NCBI RefSeq assembly: GCF_900182545.1
Contig: NZ_FXTJ01000002.1
Span: 1-64,000 of the forward strand
DNA length: 64,000 nucleotides
Direction: 5' to 3'
DNA from: Geodermatophilus aquaeductus
Lineage (GTDB): Bacteria > Actinomycetota > Actinomycetes > Mycobacteriales > Geodermatophilaceae
Shown here piece after piece: positions 25,756 through 35,630 of this stretch (position 1 is its first letter; every line of letters begins with the position of its first letter). The translations under genes and the position numbers were made by a program. The notes beneath the pieces are model-generated. The model worked only from the letters and a program-made list of their open reading frames with translations. It was not told where the DNA came from and did no database searches.

Positions 25756-26103
25756 GTGAGCTCCCCCGACCCCACCGCCCTCGGCCGCGAGCGCGCCGAC
25801 CAGCTGCTGGCCCGACTCGAGGACGGCGACGGCCCCGGTGCCGACGCCGTCCTCGCCGGCGTGGACGAGGTGCGCGACCTCGTCTACGTCGGCGCCGCGC
25901 TCACCTCGCGGGCGCGCAGCGAGGCCCGGGCGCTGCCGCCGGCCCAGCGGGCGCAGGCCAACACCCGGCAGCTGAACCTCGGCACCGTCCGCGACGCCGC
26001 CCGCGACGACCCGGCCGCGCTGCGGGTCTGGCTGCGCCGTTCGGCCGAGGAGCTGCTCCTGCTGCGCTCGCTGAAGGCGGCCGCCGACCGCATCGCGGGC
26101 TGA
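25756..26103 (+). CDS. Hypothetical helical protein (115 residues)
   Basis: A GTG start with GGAGG just upstream gives MSSPDPTALGRERADQLLA. The whole protein is predicted helical and charged (LRRSAEELLLLRSLKAAADRI). Strong GC bias at third positions. No family is recognised; it is convergent with the guanidino hydrolase gene. Confidence 0.6.
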   Translation: MSSPDPTALGRERADQLLARLEDGDGPGADAVLAGVDEVRDLVYVGAALTSRARSEARALPPAQRAQANTRQLNLGTVRDAARDDPAALRVWLRRSAEELLLLRSLKAAADRIAG

Positions 26104-26107
26104 GGGC

Positions 26108-27058
26108 TCAGGCGGGGACCGGCGCGGTCCGGGGCTCGAGGTGCACCCCGGCGATCATGCAGCGCACCGAGCCGCCGGCCAGCTCCACGGTCGGCACCGC
26201 CACCGGCAGCAGCCGGGCGGAGGCCTCGACCACCCGGCGCTGGTCGGGCCGCAGGCTCGCCGCCGCGCGGGCGGAGAGCGCCAGCACCGGACCGTCGCTG
26301 CCCTGCACCTCGATGGCGTTGCCGGCGAACTCGCCCACCTGGGCGGCGGTGAGCGGCACGACGGTGCGCCCGCCCTCGGCCAGCCGCGCCGCCAGCCGCT
26401 CGCGGTCGGCGGCCGAGGGCAGCAGGTCCAGGCTGGCCAGGGCGTAGTCGCCGGCCACGCTGAGCAGCACGTTGGTGTGGTAGACCGGCCGCCCGGACGC
26501 GTCGACGGCGTCGAAGACGACCGCCTCGTAGCCGAAGCCGCGGCAGAAGCGGTCCAGCGCCACGGGGTCCACCCGCCGCGAGCGGGCGACGTAGGCCACC
26601 CGCGCCACGTGGTCGAGCACCATCGCGCCGGTGCCCTCGAGGAAGACGCCGTCGTGCTCGAGGCCGGAGAGGTCGACCACCTCGTGCACGCGGTAGGCGG
26701 CCTTGAGGAACTCGACGACGTCGCCGCGCCGCTCCCGCCGGCGGTTGGCCGCGTACATCGGGAACAGCGCCACCCGGCCGTCGGCGTGGGTGGACAGCCA
26801 GTTGTTCGGGAAGACGCTGTCGGGCCGGTCGGGCTCGGGGTCGTCGAACAGGTGCACCCGCACGCCGACGCCGGTGAGCGCCTCGGCCAGGGCGGTGACC
26901 TCGTCGTGCGCGCGCCGCGCCAGGACGGCGGGGTCCTCCCCCACCACCGCCGCCTGGAAGGCGTTGTCGGCGAGCGTGAGCGGGTTGGGTCGGAAGGCGT
27001 GCGGCCGCACCAGGACGACGGCCGCGGGCGCCTGGCCGGGCAGCGACGCCGCCGTCAC
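26108..27058 (-). CDS. ctlX: Guanidino-group hydrolase (citrulline utilization hydrolase CtlX-like / arginine deiminase fold)
   Basis: A 316-residue amidinotransferase-fold enzyme. Motifs: VRPHAFRPNPLT at the start, PDSVFPNNW, HDGVFLEGTGAMVLD, the catalytic histidine in VYHTNVLLS, and the catalytic cysteine in VRCMIAGVHLEP close to the C-terminus. This arrangement matches CtlX-like proteins and, more distantly, dimethylarginine dimethylaminohydrolase. The GTG at 27058 overlaps the stop of the ornithine cyclodeaminase gene. Together they would take citrulline or arginine to ornithine and then proline (pathway inferred from neighbours). Arginine deiminase or DDAH activity cannot be excluded. 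Confidence 0.8.
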   Translation of the reverse strand: MTAASLPGQAPAAVVLVRPHAFRPNPLTLADNAFQAAVVGEDPAVLARRAHDEVTALAEALTGVGVRVHLFDDPEPDRPDSVFPNNWLSTHADGRVALFPMYAANRRRERRGDVVEFLKAAYRVHEVVDLSGLEHDGVFLEGTGAMVLDHVARVAYVARSRRVDPVALDRFCRGFGYEAVVFDAVDASGRPVYHTNVLLSVAGDYALASLDLLPSAADRERLAARLAEGGRTVVPLTAAQVGEFAGNAIEVQGSDGPVLALSARAAASLRPDQRRVVEASARLLPVAVPTVELAGGSVRCMIAGVHLEPRTAPVPA

Positions 27059-28092
27059 GAACCGATCGGGGACAGCGCCGAGACCATGCCGAAGAGGTCC
27101 TTGGGGTCCTCCGGCTCCGCCACGAGGTCGATGTCGTCGACCCACGGGGTGCCGCGGACGGCGTCGCGCACGTAGCGCAGCGCCGAGAGGTCCTCGATCG
27201 CGAAGCCGACCGAGTCGAAGACGGTGACCTGCGACGGCGAGGTGCGGCCGGGCGTGCGCCCGGTGACGACCTCCCAGAGCTCGGTGACCGGGAAGTCGGC
27301 CGGCATCGCCTGGATCTCGCCCTCGATGCGGGTCTGCGGCGGGAACTCGACGAAGACCTCGACGTCGTCGCGCAGCAGGATCGTGGGGTCGAGCTCGGTC
27401 TTGCCGGGGCAGTCGCCGCCGATCGCGTTGACGTGCATCCCCGGCTCGATCCAGTCGGCCGACAGCACGGTGGCGCGGGCCTTGTCGGCGGTGCAGGTGG
27501 TGACGACGTCGGCGCCGCGCACCGCCTCGCGCCCGGACGCGGCCACGTGCACGTCGAAGCCCAGCGGCTCGAGGTTGCGGGCCAGCTTGACCATCGCCGC
27601 GGGGTCGGTGTCCCAGACGGAGACCTCGCGGATGCCGAGGGCCGCGCGCATGCCGAGCGCCTGGAACTCCGACTGGCTGCCGGCGCCGATGAGCGCGAGG
27701 CGCCGGGAGTCGGGCCGGGCGAGGAGGCGGGCGACCATGGCCGAGGTGGCCGCGGTGCGCAGCGCGGTCAGCAGCGTCATCTCGGCGAGGAACACCGGGT
27801 AGCCGTTGTGGACGTCGGCGAGGGCACCGAAGGCGCTCACCGTCTGGAAGCCGCGGGCCGGGTTGCTCGGGTGCCCGTTGACGTACTTGAAGGCGTAGGT
27901 CTCGCCGTCGCTGGTGGGCATCAGCTCGATGACGCCGAAGGGCGTGTGGCTGCCCACCCGGGCGATCTTGTCGAAGGACTCCCAGCGGCGGAAGTCGTCC
28001 TCGATGTACCCGGACATCCCGGCGATGATCCGCTCGGGACCGGTCTCGGCGGTCCAGCGGACCATGTTGCGCACGTCGACGAACAGCGTCAT
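27055..28092 (-). CDS. Ornithine cyclodeaminase family protein
   Basis: A 345-residue enzyme that would convert ornithine to proline with release of ammonia, using NAD. It has YAFKYVNGHPSNP and the Rossmann motif LALIGAGSQSEFQALGM. The substrate-side segment GMHVNAIGGDCPGKTEL matches the ornithine-using branch rather than the alanine dehydrogenase branch. The ATG at 28092 is preceded by GAGAGGGGG. It is first in the two-gene operon and divergent from the Lrp/AsnC regulator. Proline made here can feed the putA-pruA unit 6-7 kb away. Confidence 0.85.
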   Translation of the reverse strand: MTLFVDVRNMVRWTAETGPERIIAGMSGYIEDDFRRWESFDKIARVGSHTPFGVIELMPTSDGETYAFKYVNGHPSNPARGFQTVSAFGALADVHNGYPVFLAEMTLLTALRTAATSAMVARLLARPDSRRLALIGAGSQSEFQALGMRAALGIREVSVWDTDPAAMVKLARNLEPLGFDVHVAASGREAVRGADVVTTCTADKARATVLSADWIEPGMHVNAIGGDCPGKTELDPTILLRDDVEVFVEFPPQTRIEGEIQAMPADFPVTELWEVVTGRTPGRTSPSQVTVFDSVGFAIEDLSALRYVRDAVRGTPWVDDIDLVAEPEDPKDLFGMVSALSPIGS

Positions 28093-28120
28093 GGCGGCAG
28101 CCCCCTCTCGGCTCACCGGA

Positions 28121-28150
28121 ACGCTATGGCTGGGCGATCTGCACACACAA
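28121..28150 (-). promoter_or_regulatory. Candidate promoter of the ornithine cyclodeaminase operon
   Basis: On the minus strand TTGTGT (28145-28150) and TAGCGT (28121-28126) are separated by 18 nt, putting the transcript start about 22 nt before the ATG. The -35 hexamer is one arm of the inverted repeat listed next. Confidence 0.5.
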
Positions 28151-28175
28151 TGAGCGAACAGCGCGCGTTGTGTTC
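28145..28175. promoter_or_regulatory. Nested inverted repeats, candidate Lrp/AsnC operator
   Basis: ACACAA (28145-28150) pairs with TTGTGT (28168-28173), and GAACA (28156-28160) pairs with TGTTC (28171-28175). They lie between the divergent ornithine cyclodeaminase and AsnC-type genes and overlap the -35 box of the former. Confidence 0.4.
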
Positions 28176-28217
28176 AGAGGGCCACCACCTTGCGAAGATC
28201 ACCTGTACCTTCTGCGC

Positions 28218-28649
28218 ATGCTCGACCTCAGCGACCTCGACCGCCGGCTGCTCGCGGCCCTGCGCGAGGACGGCCGCGCCCCGATGGCCGAGCTGGCCCG
28301 CCGCCTGGGGGTCACCCGGGCCACGGTGACCAGCCACCTCGACCGGCTGGTGGCCGACGACGTCATCGTCGGTTTCACCGCGCGGGTGCGCGACGAGTCG
28401 GCGGCCGGCGGCGTGCGGGCGGTGTCGCTCATCGAGGTCGAGGGCCGCTCCACCGACGACGTCATCCGGCGGCTGCGCGGCTTCCCGGAGATCGAGTCGA
28501 TGCACTCGACCAACGGGGCCTGGGACCTCGTCGCCGAGCACCGCACGACCGACCTCGTCGAGTTCGACCGGCTGCTCAACCGGATCCGGTCGGTGCCCGG
28601 GGTGATCAACAGCCAGACGAGCCTGCTGCTGACCTCCGTCCTGCGCTGA
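28218..28649 (+). CDS. Lrp/AsnC family transcriptional regulator
   Basis: A 143-residue regulator. The N-terminal HTH (LDRRLLAALREDGRAPMAEL, then LGVTRATVTSHLDRL) is followed by an RAM/AsnC ligand domain (VSLIEVEGRSTDDVIRRL, NGAWDLVAEHRTTDLVEFD). It probably senses an amino acid of the arginine/ornithine/proline family and controls the divergent ctlX-ocd operon (inferred). TACCTT lies 6 nt before the ATG, suggesting a leaderless message. Confidence 0.85.
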   Translation: MLDLSDLDRRLLAALREDGRAPMAELARRLGVTRATVTSHLDRLVADDVIVGFTARVRDESAAGGVRAVSLIEVEGRSTDDVIRRLRGFPEIESMHSTNGAWDLVAEHRTTDLVEFDRLLNRIRSVPGVINSQTSLLLTSVLR

Positions 28650-28653
28650 GCGC

Positions 28654-29808
28654 TCAGGCCGGCCGCGTCGCCACCCGCGCCACCGGCAGTCCGGCGAGCA
28701 GCAGGCCGGCGACGAGCACGAGCGTCCACGGGAGGCCGACGCCGGCCGCGACCAGACCGAGCACCAGCGCGCCGATGGCGGTGCCCGTGTCGAACGAGGC
28801 GTTCCACATCGCGCTGGCCGCCGTCGACCCGCCCTCCCCGGCGCGGGCGAAGGCGGTGACCAGCGTCAGGTTCTGCACCGCGCCGTAGCCGGCGCCGAAG
28901 ACGGCCGCACCGGCGAGCACGACGGCGTCGGCGGTGCCCAGGCCCAGCGCGACGGCGGCCAGCCCGACCGCTCCGACGGCCAGCGCGGCCGGCATGAGCC
29001 GCCGGGTGCCGAGTGAGTCGGCGAGCAGGCCGGCCCGCCAGCGGGTGAGCGCGCCGGTGACGCCGAACAGGAGCAGGGCGGCGGTGGCGAGCACGCCGTC
29101 GGGGCGCTCGATCGGCAGGAACGTCATGAGGCCGCCGCCGGCGAGGGTGACCAGCAGCAGGACCGCCGACGGTGCCAGCGCGGCCCGCACCGCCGCGCGG
29201 GAGGACCCCCCGGCCCCGCCCTCCCAGTGCACGGAGCGCGCCAGCCGCGGCACCAGCGGCACGGCCAGCACAGGCGCGGCCGCCAGCCACGCGAGCCACC
29301 CGGCGTGCCCGTCGAGGACCAGGGCGACGCCGGCGGGCACGGCCAGCAGGTTGGGGACGGCGATCGCCAGTCCGTAGAGGCCGATCGACTCCCCGCGGCG
29401 CTCCGGCGGGGCCACCTGCGCGGCGAGCACCGCGCCGAGGACGGTCAGCACCGCGAAGCCCGCGCCGCGCACCGCCGAGACCGCCGACAGCCACACCACG
29501 CCGTCGCCGAGGACGTACAGCGGGGACGGCGCGCCGAGGGCGAGCAGGCCCCCGGCGAGCACCGGCCCCAGGCCGAACCGGGCGGTCAGCGCCGGCACGA
29601 CCGACTGGCCGGCGACGGTGACCAGCAGGAACACGGCGGTGATGACGCCCGCGGTGTCGGCCGAGGCGCCGTGGGCGACCGCGTACGCCGGGAGCGAGGC
29701 CAGCGTCAGGCAGTAGCCCGCGAAGCCGAGCCCGGTCGCGCCCACCAGCGCGCGCATCGCCGGCAGCCGCCACAGCGAGCCCCGCGGCGCCGTCGTCCCC
29801 CTGGTCAC
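28654..29808 (-). CDS. MFS transporter
   Basis: A 384-residue protein with twelve hydrophobic segments in two halves. The loop between helices 2 and 3 is short (LTARFGLGPVLAGG), and ERRGESIGLYGLAIAVPNLL marks helix 5. It belongs to the sugar/drug efflux type of the major facilitator superfamily. The GTG at 29808 has GGAGGGGAG upstream. Convergent with the AsnC-type gene. Substrate unknown. Confidence 0.8.
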   Translation of the reverse strand: MTRGTTAPRGSLWRLPAMRALVGATGLGFAGYCLTLASLPAYAVAHGASADTAGVITAVFLLVTVAGQSVVPALTARFGLGPVLAGGLLALGAPSPLYVLGDGVVWLSAVSAVRGAGFAVLTVLGAVLAAQVAPPERRGESIGLYGLAIAVPNLLAVPAGVALVLDGHAGWLAWLAAAPVLAVPLVPRLARSVHWEGGAGGSSRAAVRAALAPSAVLLLVTLAGGGLMTFLPIERPDGVLATAALLLFGVTGALTRWRAGLLADSLGTRRLMPAALAVGAVGLAAVALGLGTADAVVLAGAAVFGAGYGAVQNLTLVTAFARAGEGGSTAASAMWNASFDTGTAIGALVLGLVAAGVGLPWTLVLVAGLLLAGLPVARVATRPA

Positions 29809-29880
29809 ACCACTCCCCTCCGCGGGCGGTCCCGCCCGGCCGCCCAGCATGACCCGGCCCCCGCGGCGCGTGGGTAGGGG

Positions 29881-30405
29881 GTGCCCGTGCTGCTCACCGT
29901 GGGCCACGGGCCCGACGACCGGACCGCGCTGGCGGCCCGGCTGCGCGGCGCCGGCGTGCAGCGGGTGGTCGACGTCCGCCGCTTCCCGGGCAGCCGCAGC
30001 AACCCCGACGTCCGCCGCGAGGCGCTCGCCGGCTGGCTGCCCGACGCCGGCATCGGCTACCGGTGGGAGGAGCGGCTCGGCGGCCGGCGCCGGCTGCCGC
30101 CGGGGAAGCCGGTGACCGACGGCTGGTGGACCGTCGCCCAGTTCGCCGCCTACGCCGCGCACACCCGGACGCCGGCGTTCGCCGCGGCGCTCGACGAGGT
30201 GCTCGCCGAGGCGGCCACGGCTCCGGTCGCCGTCATGTGCAGCGAGAGCGTGTGGTGGCGCTGCCACCGGCGGCTGATCGCCGACGTCGCCGTCCTCGCC
30301 CGGGGCGTGCCGGTCTCCCACCTGATGCCCGACGGCCGGCTGGCGTCGCACCGCCCGTCGGAGGGCGCCGTCCTCGGCGAGGACGGCCTCCTCCGCTGGC
30401 CGTGA
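29881..30405 (+). CDS. DUF488 family protein
   Basis: A 174-residue protein with family motifs LLTVGHG, VVDVRRFPGSRSNPDVRRE, YRWEERLGGRR and the conserved cysteine-histidine stretch VMCSESVWWRCHRRLIAD. Members are small cytoplasmic proteins with no settled function. A GTG start is used. Confidence 0.85.
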   Translation: MPVLLTVGHGPDDRTALAARLRGAGVQRVVDVRRFPGSRSNPDVRREALAGWLPDAGIGYRWEERLGGRRRLPPGKPVTDGWWTVAQFAAYAAHTRTPAFAAALDEVLAEAATAPVAVMCSESVWWRCHRRLIADVAVLARGVPVSHLMPDGRLASHRPSEGAVLGEDGLLRWP

Positions 30406-30423
30406 CCGGAGCGACCGGGCCGG

Positions 30424-32727
30424 TCAGCGCGGTCCGGACGAGCGCGCCACCGAGCGGGCCAGCGCCCAGGCGGTCAGGAGCAGGAGCACCGTCGCCTGGG
30501 CGGCGAGCACCCCGAGGTCGAGCGCCCAGCGCGCCGCGGTGGGGGTGAACAACGGGTCGGGCTGCGGCCCGGACAGCGGCTGCAGCTGGGACGTGGACGC
30601 CATCGCGGCGTAGCCGGCCCGGGCCGGCAGCACCCAGGCGAACTGTTCCAGGCCGGCCCGGCCGGCCACCGGGAACAGGCCGCCGCAGAACACCAGCTGC
30701 CCCATCACGAGGGCGACCAGCGCCGGCATGGTCTGGTCGGTGGAGGTCGCCAGGGCCGAGACGGCCAGCGCGGCGATCGCCATCGTCACGCCCACCGCCG
30801 CCGCCGCGACGGCGATCTCGACCCGTCCCCAGGGCAGCACCCGCGGGTCGTCGGGCCCCGGCAGCCCGGCGAGAGCCAGGAGCGTGAACGCCACCGACTG
30901 GAGCGCGACCGCCCCGCCGACGACGACGACCTTGCTCGCCAGGTACGCGGCGGGCGAGAGACCGACGGCGTGCTCGCGGCGGTAGATCGGCCGCTCCGCG
31001 ACGAACTCCCGGACGGCGAGCGCGGCGCCCATCAGCGCCGCCCCCACGACCAGCACGATGATCCGCTGCTGCGCCTCGGCGGGGTCCCCGGCGGCCGCGC
31101 GCACCGAGAGCCCGGCCTCGCCCGGGAAGGCGTGCGCCATGACCGCGAGGAGCACCGGCATGCCGACCAGCAGGGCGAGGAACAGCCGGTCGGCGGCCAC
31201 GACGGCGAGGTTGCGCCGGACCAGGGTGACCAGCTGTCGCACCGGTGCCGGGCGCATCGGCGCGGGGGCGTCGCCGGCCGGCGGCGGCATCGGGCTCGCC
31301 TGGGACGTCGAGCCGACGTAGTCCCGGCGCAGCGTCGACCCCGCGAAGCGGTCGACCCACCCGGGGTCGTCGAGCGCCCGGAACACCGCCGCGTGGTCGG
31401 GCACCCCGAAGAAGGACAGCAGCTTCTCCGGCGGGCCGAAGAAGGCGACCCGGCCGCCGGCGGCGAGCAGCAGCACGCGGTCGCACTGGTCGAGGGCGAG
31501 CACACTGTGGGTGACGACGAGGACCACCCGGCCGGCGTCGGCGAGGACCCGCAGCCCCTCCATGACCTGCCGGTCGAGCCCGGGGTCCAGCCCGGAGGTG
31601 GGCTCGTCGAGGAAGAGCAGCTGCGGCGCGGTGAGCAGCTCCAGCGCGATCGACGTGCGCTTGCGCTGACCGCCCGAGAGCGAGTCGATCCGCTGGTCGA
31701 TCTGCCCCGACAGCCCGACCTCGGCGAGGACCCGGCGCACGCGCTCGTCCCGGTCGGCGGCGCTGGTGTCCTGCGGCAGCCGGAGGCGCGCGGCGAACCC
31801 GAGCGCCCGCCGGACGGTGAGCTGCCGGTGCAGCACGTCGTCCTGCGGCACGAGGCCGATCAGGTGGCGCAGGTGGTCGTACTCCGCGTAGAGGTCCCGG
31901 CCGTCCCACGTCACGCGCCCCATGCCGGCCGGGCGCAGGCCGGTGAGCGCGCCCAGCAGCGTGGACTTGCCGGCACCGGAGGGACCGATCACCGCCACGA
32001 GCTGGCCGGCGCGGACGGTGAACGACACGTCGTCCAGCAGGCGCTTGCCGTTCCGGGTGGCCACGGCGAGGTGCCGGGCGCTGAAGGTCGCGGTGCGCGC
32101 TGCGGGCAGGGCCGCCGCGCGGCCGTCCCAGGTGACCGTCGTGCTGCCGACACCGATCGCGTCCCCGGCACGCAGGGGCGCCGCCCCGGTCACGCGCGCG
32201 CCGTTGAGGTACGTGCCGTTGGAGCTGCCCAGGTCCCGGAGGAACGCGGTGCCGGGCCGGGGGACGTCGATCGCGGCGTGGCGCCGCGACACCATGGGGT
32301 CCGCGGCGAGGACGAGGTCGCAGCCGGCGTCGCGGCCGATGACGACCTCCCGGCGGCCGGCGGGGGGAACGGCCGGCGCCGCTCGCGGGTCCGGAGCGGG
32401 CGCGTAGTGGACCAGCAGTTCCGGGCCGTCGTCCCCGCCCACCCGCACCCGGTGCTGCGGTCCGGGCTCCAGGGGCCGCTCGACGGTCCCCTCCGGGAGC
32501 GCCGTCCCGTCGACGACGGTGCCGTTGCTGCTCCCGAGGTCCCGCAGCAGCCAGGCCCGCCCCTCGCGTCGCAGCGCCAGGTGCACCCGGCTGACCTGCG
32601 GATCGGCCAACTGGACGTCGCACTGCGGGTCCCGGCCGACCACCACCGGCCGGGACCCGTCGAAGGTCCACGCCCGGCCGTCGACGGACAGCCGCAGGGC
32701 CGCGCCGTCCGGAGGTCCGTCGGGCAT
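30424..32727 (-). CDS. FHA-FHA-ABC transporter (Rv1747-like half-exporter)
   Basis: A 767-residue protein. Two forkhead-associated domains sit in tandem at residues about 10-100 (VVVGRDPQCDVQLAD, LRDLGSSNGT) and 130-220 (VIGRDAGCDLVLA, FLRDLGSSNGTYLNG). The ABC ATPase (about 235-460) has GPSGAGKSTLLGALTG, LSGGQRKRTSIALELL and LLFLDEPTSGLDPG. Six membrane segments lie in the C-terminal part (about 510-767). The architecture matches mycobacterial Rv1747, whose FHA domains are bound after phosphorylation by PknF. A similar Ser/Thr-kinase control is likely, but no kinase gene is in the window. The ATG at 32727 has GAGGAG upstream. The 186 nt before it hold nothing gene-like. Confidence 0.88.
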   Translation of the reverse strand: MPDGPPDGAALRLSVDGRAWTFDGSRPVVVGRDPQCDVQLADPQVSRVHLALRREGRAWLLRDLGSSNGTVVDGTALPEGTVERPLEPGPQHRVRVGGDDGPELLVHYAPAPDPRAAPAVPPAGRREVVIGRDAGCDLVLAADPMVSRRHAAIDVPRPGTAFLRDLGSSNGTYLNGARVTGAAPLRAGDAIGVGSTTVTWDGRAAALPAARTATFSARHLAVATRNGKRLLDDVSFTVRAGQLVAVIGPSGAGKSTLLGALTGLRPAGMGRVTWDGRDLYAEYDHLRHLIGLVPQDDVLHRQLTVRRALGFAARLRLPQDTSAADRDERVRRVLAEVGLSGQIDQRIDSLSGGQRKRTSIALELLTAPQLLFLDEPTSGLDPGLDRQVMEGLRVLADAGRVVLVVTHSVLALDQCDRVLLLAAGGRVAFFGPPEKLLSFFGVPDHAAVFRALDDPGWVDRFAGSTLRRDYVGSTSQASPMPPPAGDAPAPMRPAPVRQLVTLVRRNLAVVAADRLFLALLVGMPVLLAVMAHAFPGEAGLSVRAAAGDPAEAQQRIIVLVVGAALMGAALAVREFVAERPIYRREHAVGLSPAAYLASKVVVVGGAVALQSVAFTLLALAGLPGPDDPRVLPWGRVEIAVAAAAVGVTMAIAALAVSALATSTDQTMPALVALVMGQLVFCGGLFPVAGRAGLEQFAWVLPARAGYAAMASTSQLQPLSGPQPDPLFTPTAARWALDLGVLAAQATVLLLLTAWALARSVARSSGPR

Positions 32728-32913
32728 GACCGGGACTCCTCGCTGGCGGCGTCGGGTCGGGCCTGGTGTCCCGCGCGCGCAGGGCGGGACCGCCCGGCAC
32801 GGTCCGCGCCGGTCCCGCTCCCCGTCAACGGCCCGCAGGGCGCCGGTCCCCCCGGCCTGCACGCCGTCACGCTGTGCCCCGGGACGGGTCCGCAGGGGCA
32901 CCGCGGCCGGCGG

Positions 32914-34539
<1,626 letters not shown>

Positions 34540-34562
34540 GGGGGTCCTCCAGACAGGTGCGG

Positions 34563-34584
34563 CAGAAATGGCCATTTCCGCCGG
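34563..34584. terminator. Hairpin between putA and pruA
   Basis: A 22-bp palindrome with one mismatch and core GAAATGGCCATTTC. It follows the proline dehydrogenase stop by 9 nt and precedes pruA. It may reduce read-through, stabilise one segment of the mRNA, or be a copy of a dispersed repeat. Confidence 0.45.
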
Positions 34585-34592
34585 GGACGGGG

Positions 34593-35522
34593 TCAGCGGG
34601 AGACGAGGGCGCGGAGGAAGAAGCGCAGGTTGGCCGGGCGCTCGGCCAGCCGGCGGACGAAGTAGCCGTACCAGTCGACGCCGTACGGGACGTAGGCCCG
34701 CACGCGGGTGCCGGCCGCGGCCAGGCGGCGCTGCTCGTCGAGGCGGATGCCGTGCAGCATCTGCACCTCCCACGAGTCGGCCGTGCGCCCGTACTCGGCG
34801 GCCAGCCGCTCGGCCAGCGCGATCATCGCCGGGTCGTGGCTGCCCACCATCGGGTACCCGGGCCCGCGCATGAGCACGCCGAGGCAGCGGGCGTAGGCGG
34901 CGTCGACGTCGCGGCGGCCCTGGTGGGCCACCGACGGCGGCTCGTCGTAGGCGCCCTTGACCAGCCGCACCCGGGAGCCGGGCGTGGCCAGGGCGGCGAC
35001 GTCGTCCTCGGTGCGGCGCAGGGCGGCCTGCAGGACCGCACCGGTCCGCGGGTGGTCGCGGCGCAGCTCGGCGAGGACGGCGAGCGTGGCGTCGACGGTC
35101 GAGGAGTCCTCCATGTCGAGGGTGACCGTGGTGCCGATCCGCGTGGCGCACTCGACCACCGGCCGGACCAGCTCCAGCGACAGGTCCTCCCCGCCCGGCA
35201 GCGCCTGCCCGAAGGCCGACAGCTTGACCGACACCTCCGCGCGCGGGCCGAGGTCCAGCGGCGCGAGCGCCTCGAGCAGGGCCAGGTAGGCGTCGCGGGA
35301 GGCGCGGGCCTCGCCGGGGTCGGTCACGTCCTCGCCGAGGTGGTCGAGGGTGACCGCGATGCCCTCGCCGGTCAGCCGCTCGACGACGGGGAGCGCCTCG
35401 GCCAGCGTCTCGCCGGCCACGAACCGCTCGACCACCCTGCGGGTGACCGGGGTGCCCACGAGCGCGCGGCGCAACGCGGGACGGCGGGACGCCCCGAGCA
35501 GCAGGGTCTTCGTGGAGAGCAC
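34593..35522 (-). CDS. putA: Proline dehydrogenase (monofunctional)
   Basis: A 309-residue FAD-dependent TIM-barrel enzyme that oxidises proline to 1-pyrroline-5-carboxylate and passes electrons to the membrane quinone pool. Motifs: AVTLDHLGEDV, EVSVKLSAFG, VTLDMEDSS, RLVKGAYDEP, WEVQMLHGIR and the substrate-binding YVPYGVDWYGYFVRRLAERP (RRxxERP). It lacks the DNA-binding and dehydrogenase parts of long PutA proteins. The GTG at 35522 has GGAGG upstream. It is divergent from the PucR regulator. Confidence 0.93.
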   Translation of the reverse strand: MLSTKTLLLGASRRPALRRALVGTPVTRRVVERFVAGETLAEALPVVERLTGEGIAVTLDHLGEDVTDPGEARASRDAYLALLEALAPLDLGPRAEVSVKLSAFGQALPGGEDLSLELVRPVVECATRIGTTVTLDMEDSSTVDATLAVLAELRRDHPRTGAVLQAALRRTEDDVAALATPGSRVRLVKGAYDEPPSVAHQGRRDVDAAYARCLGVLMRGPGYPMVGSHDPAMIALAERLAAEYGRTADSWEVQMLHGIRLDEQRRLAAAGTRVRAYVPYGVDWYGYFVRRLAERPANLRFFLRALVSR

Positions 35523-35554
35523 CGGCCCACCTCCGTCGTCGTCCGTGACCTCAG

Positions 35555-35560
35555 ACGCTA
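35555..35560 (-). promoter_or_regulatory. -10 box of putA (TAGCGT)
   Basis: TAGCGT on the minus strand would start transcription about 26 nt before the putA GTG. No good -35 is visible, which suits an activator-dependent promoter under the divergent PucR protein. Confidence 0.35.
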
Positions 35561-35616
35561 GGAGCGTGCGGCCCGGCCCACCACCGACGGACGTACGGAC
35601 TCCCGGGGACCGCTCT

Positions 35617-35630
35617 CATACAGTCGTATG
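35617..35630. promoter_or_regulatory. Palindrome overlapping the start codon of the PucR regulator
   Basis: CATAC-AGTC-GTATG is perfectly palindromic, and its last three bases are the ATG of the regulator. A regulator bound here would block its own gene. No Shine-Dalgarno is seen. Confidence 0.35.
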
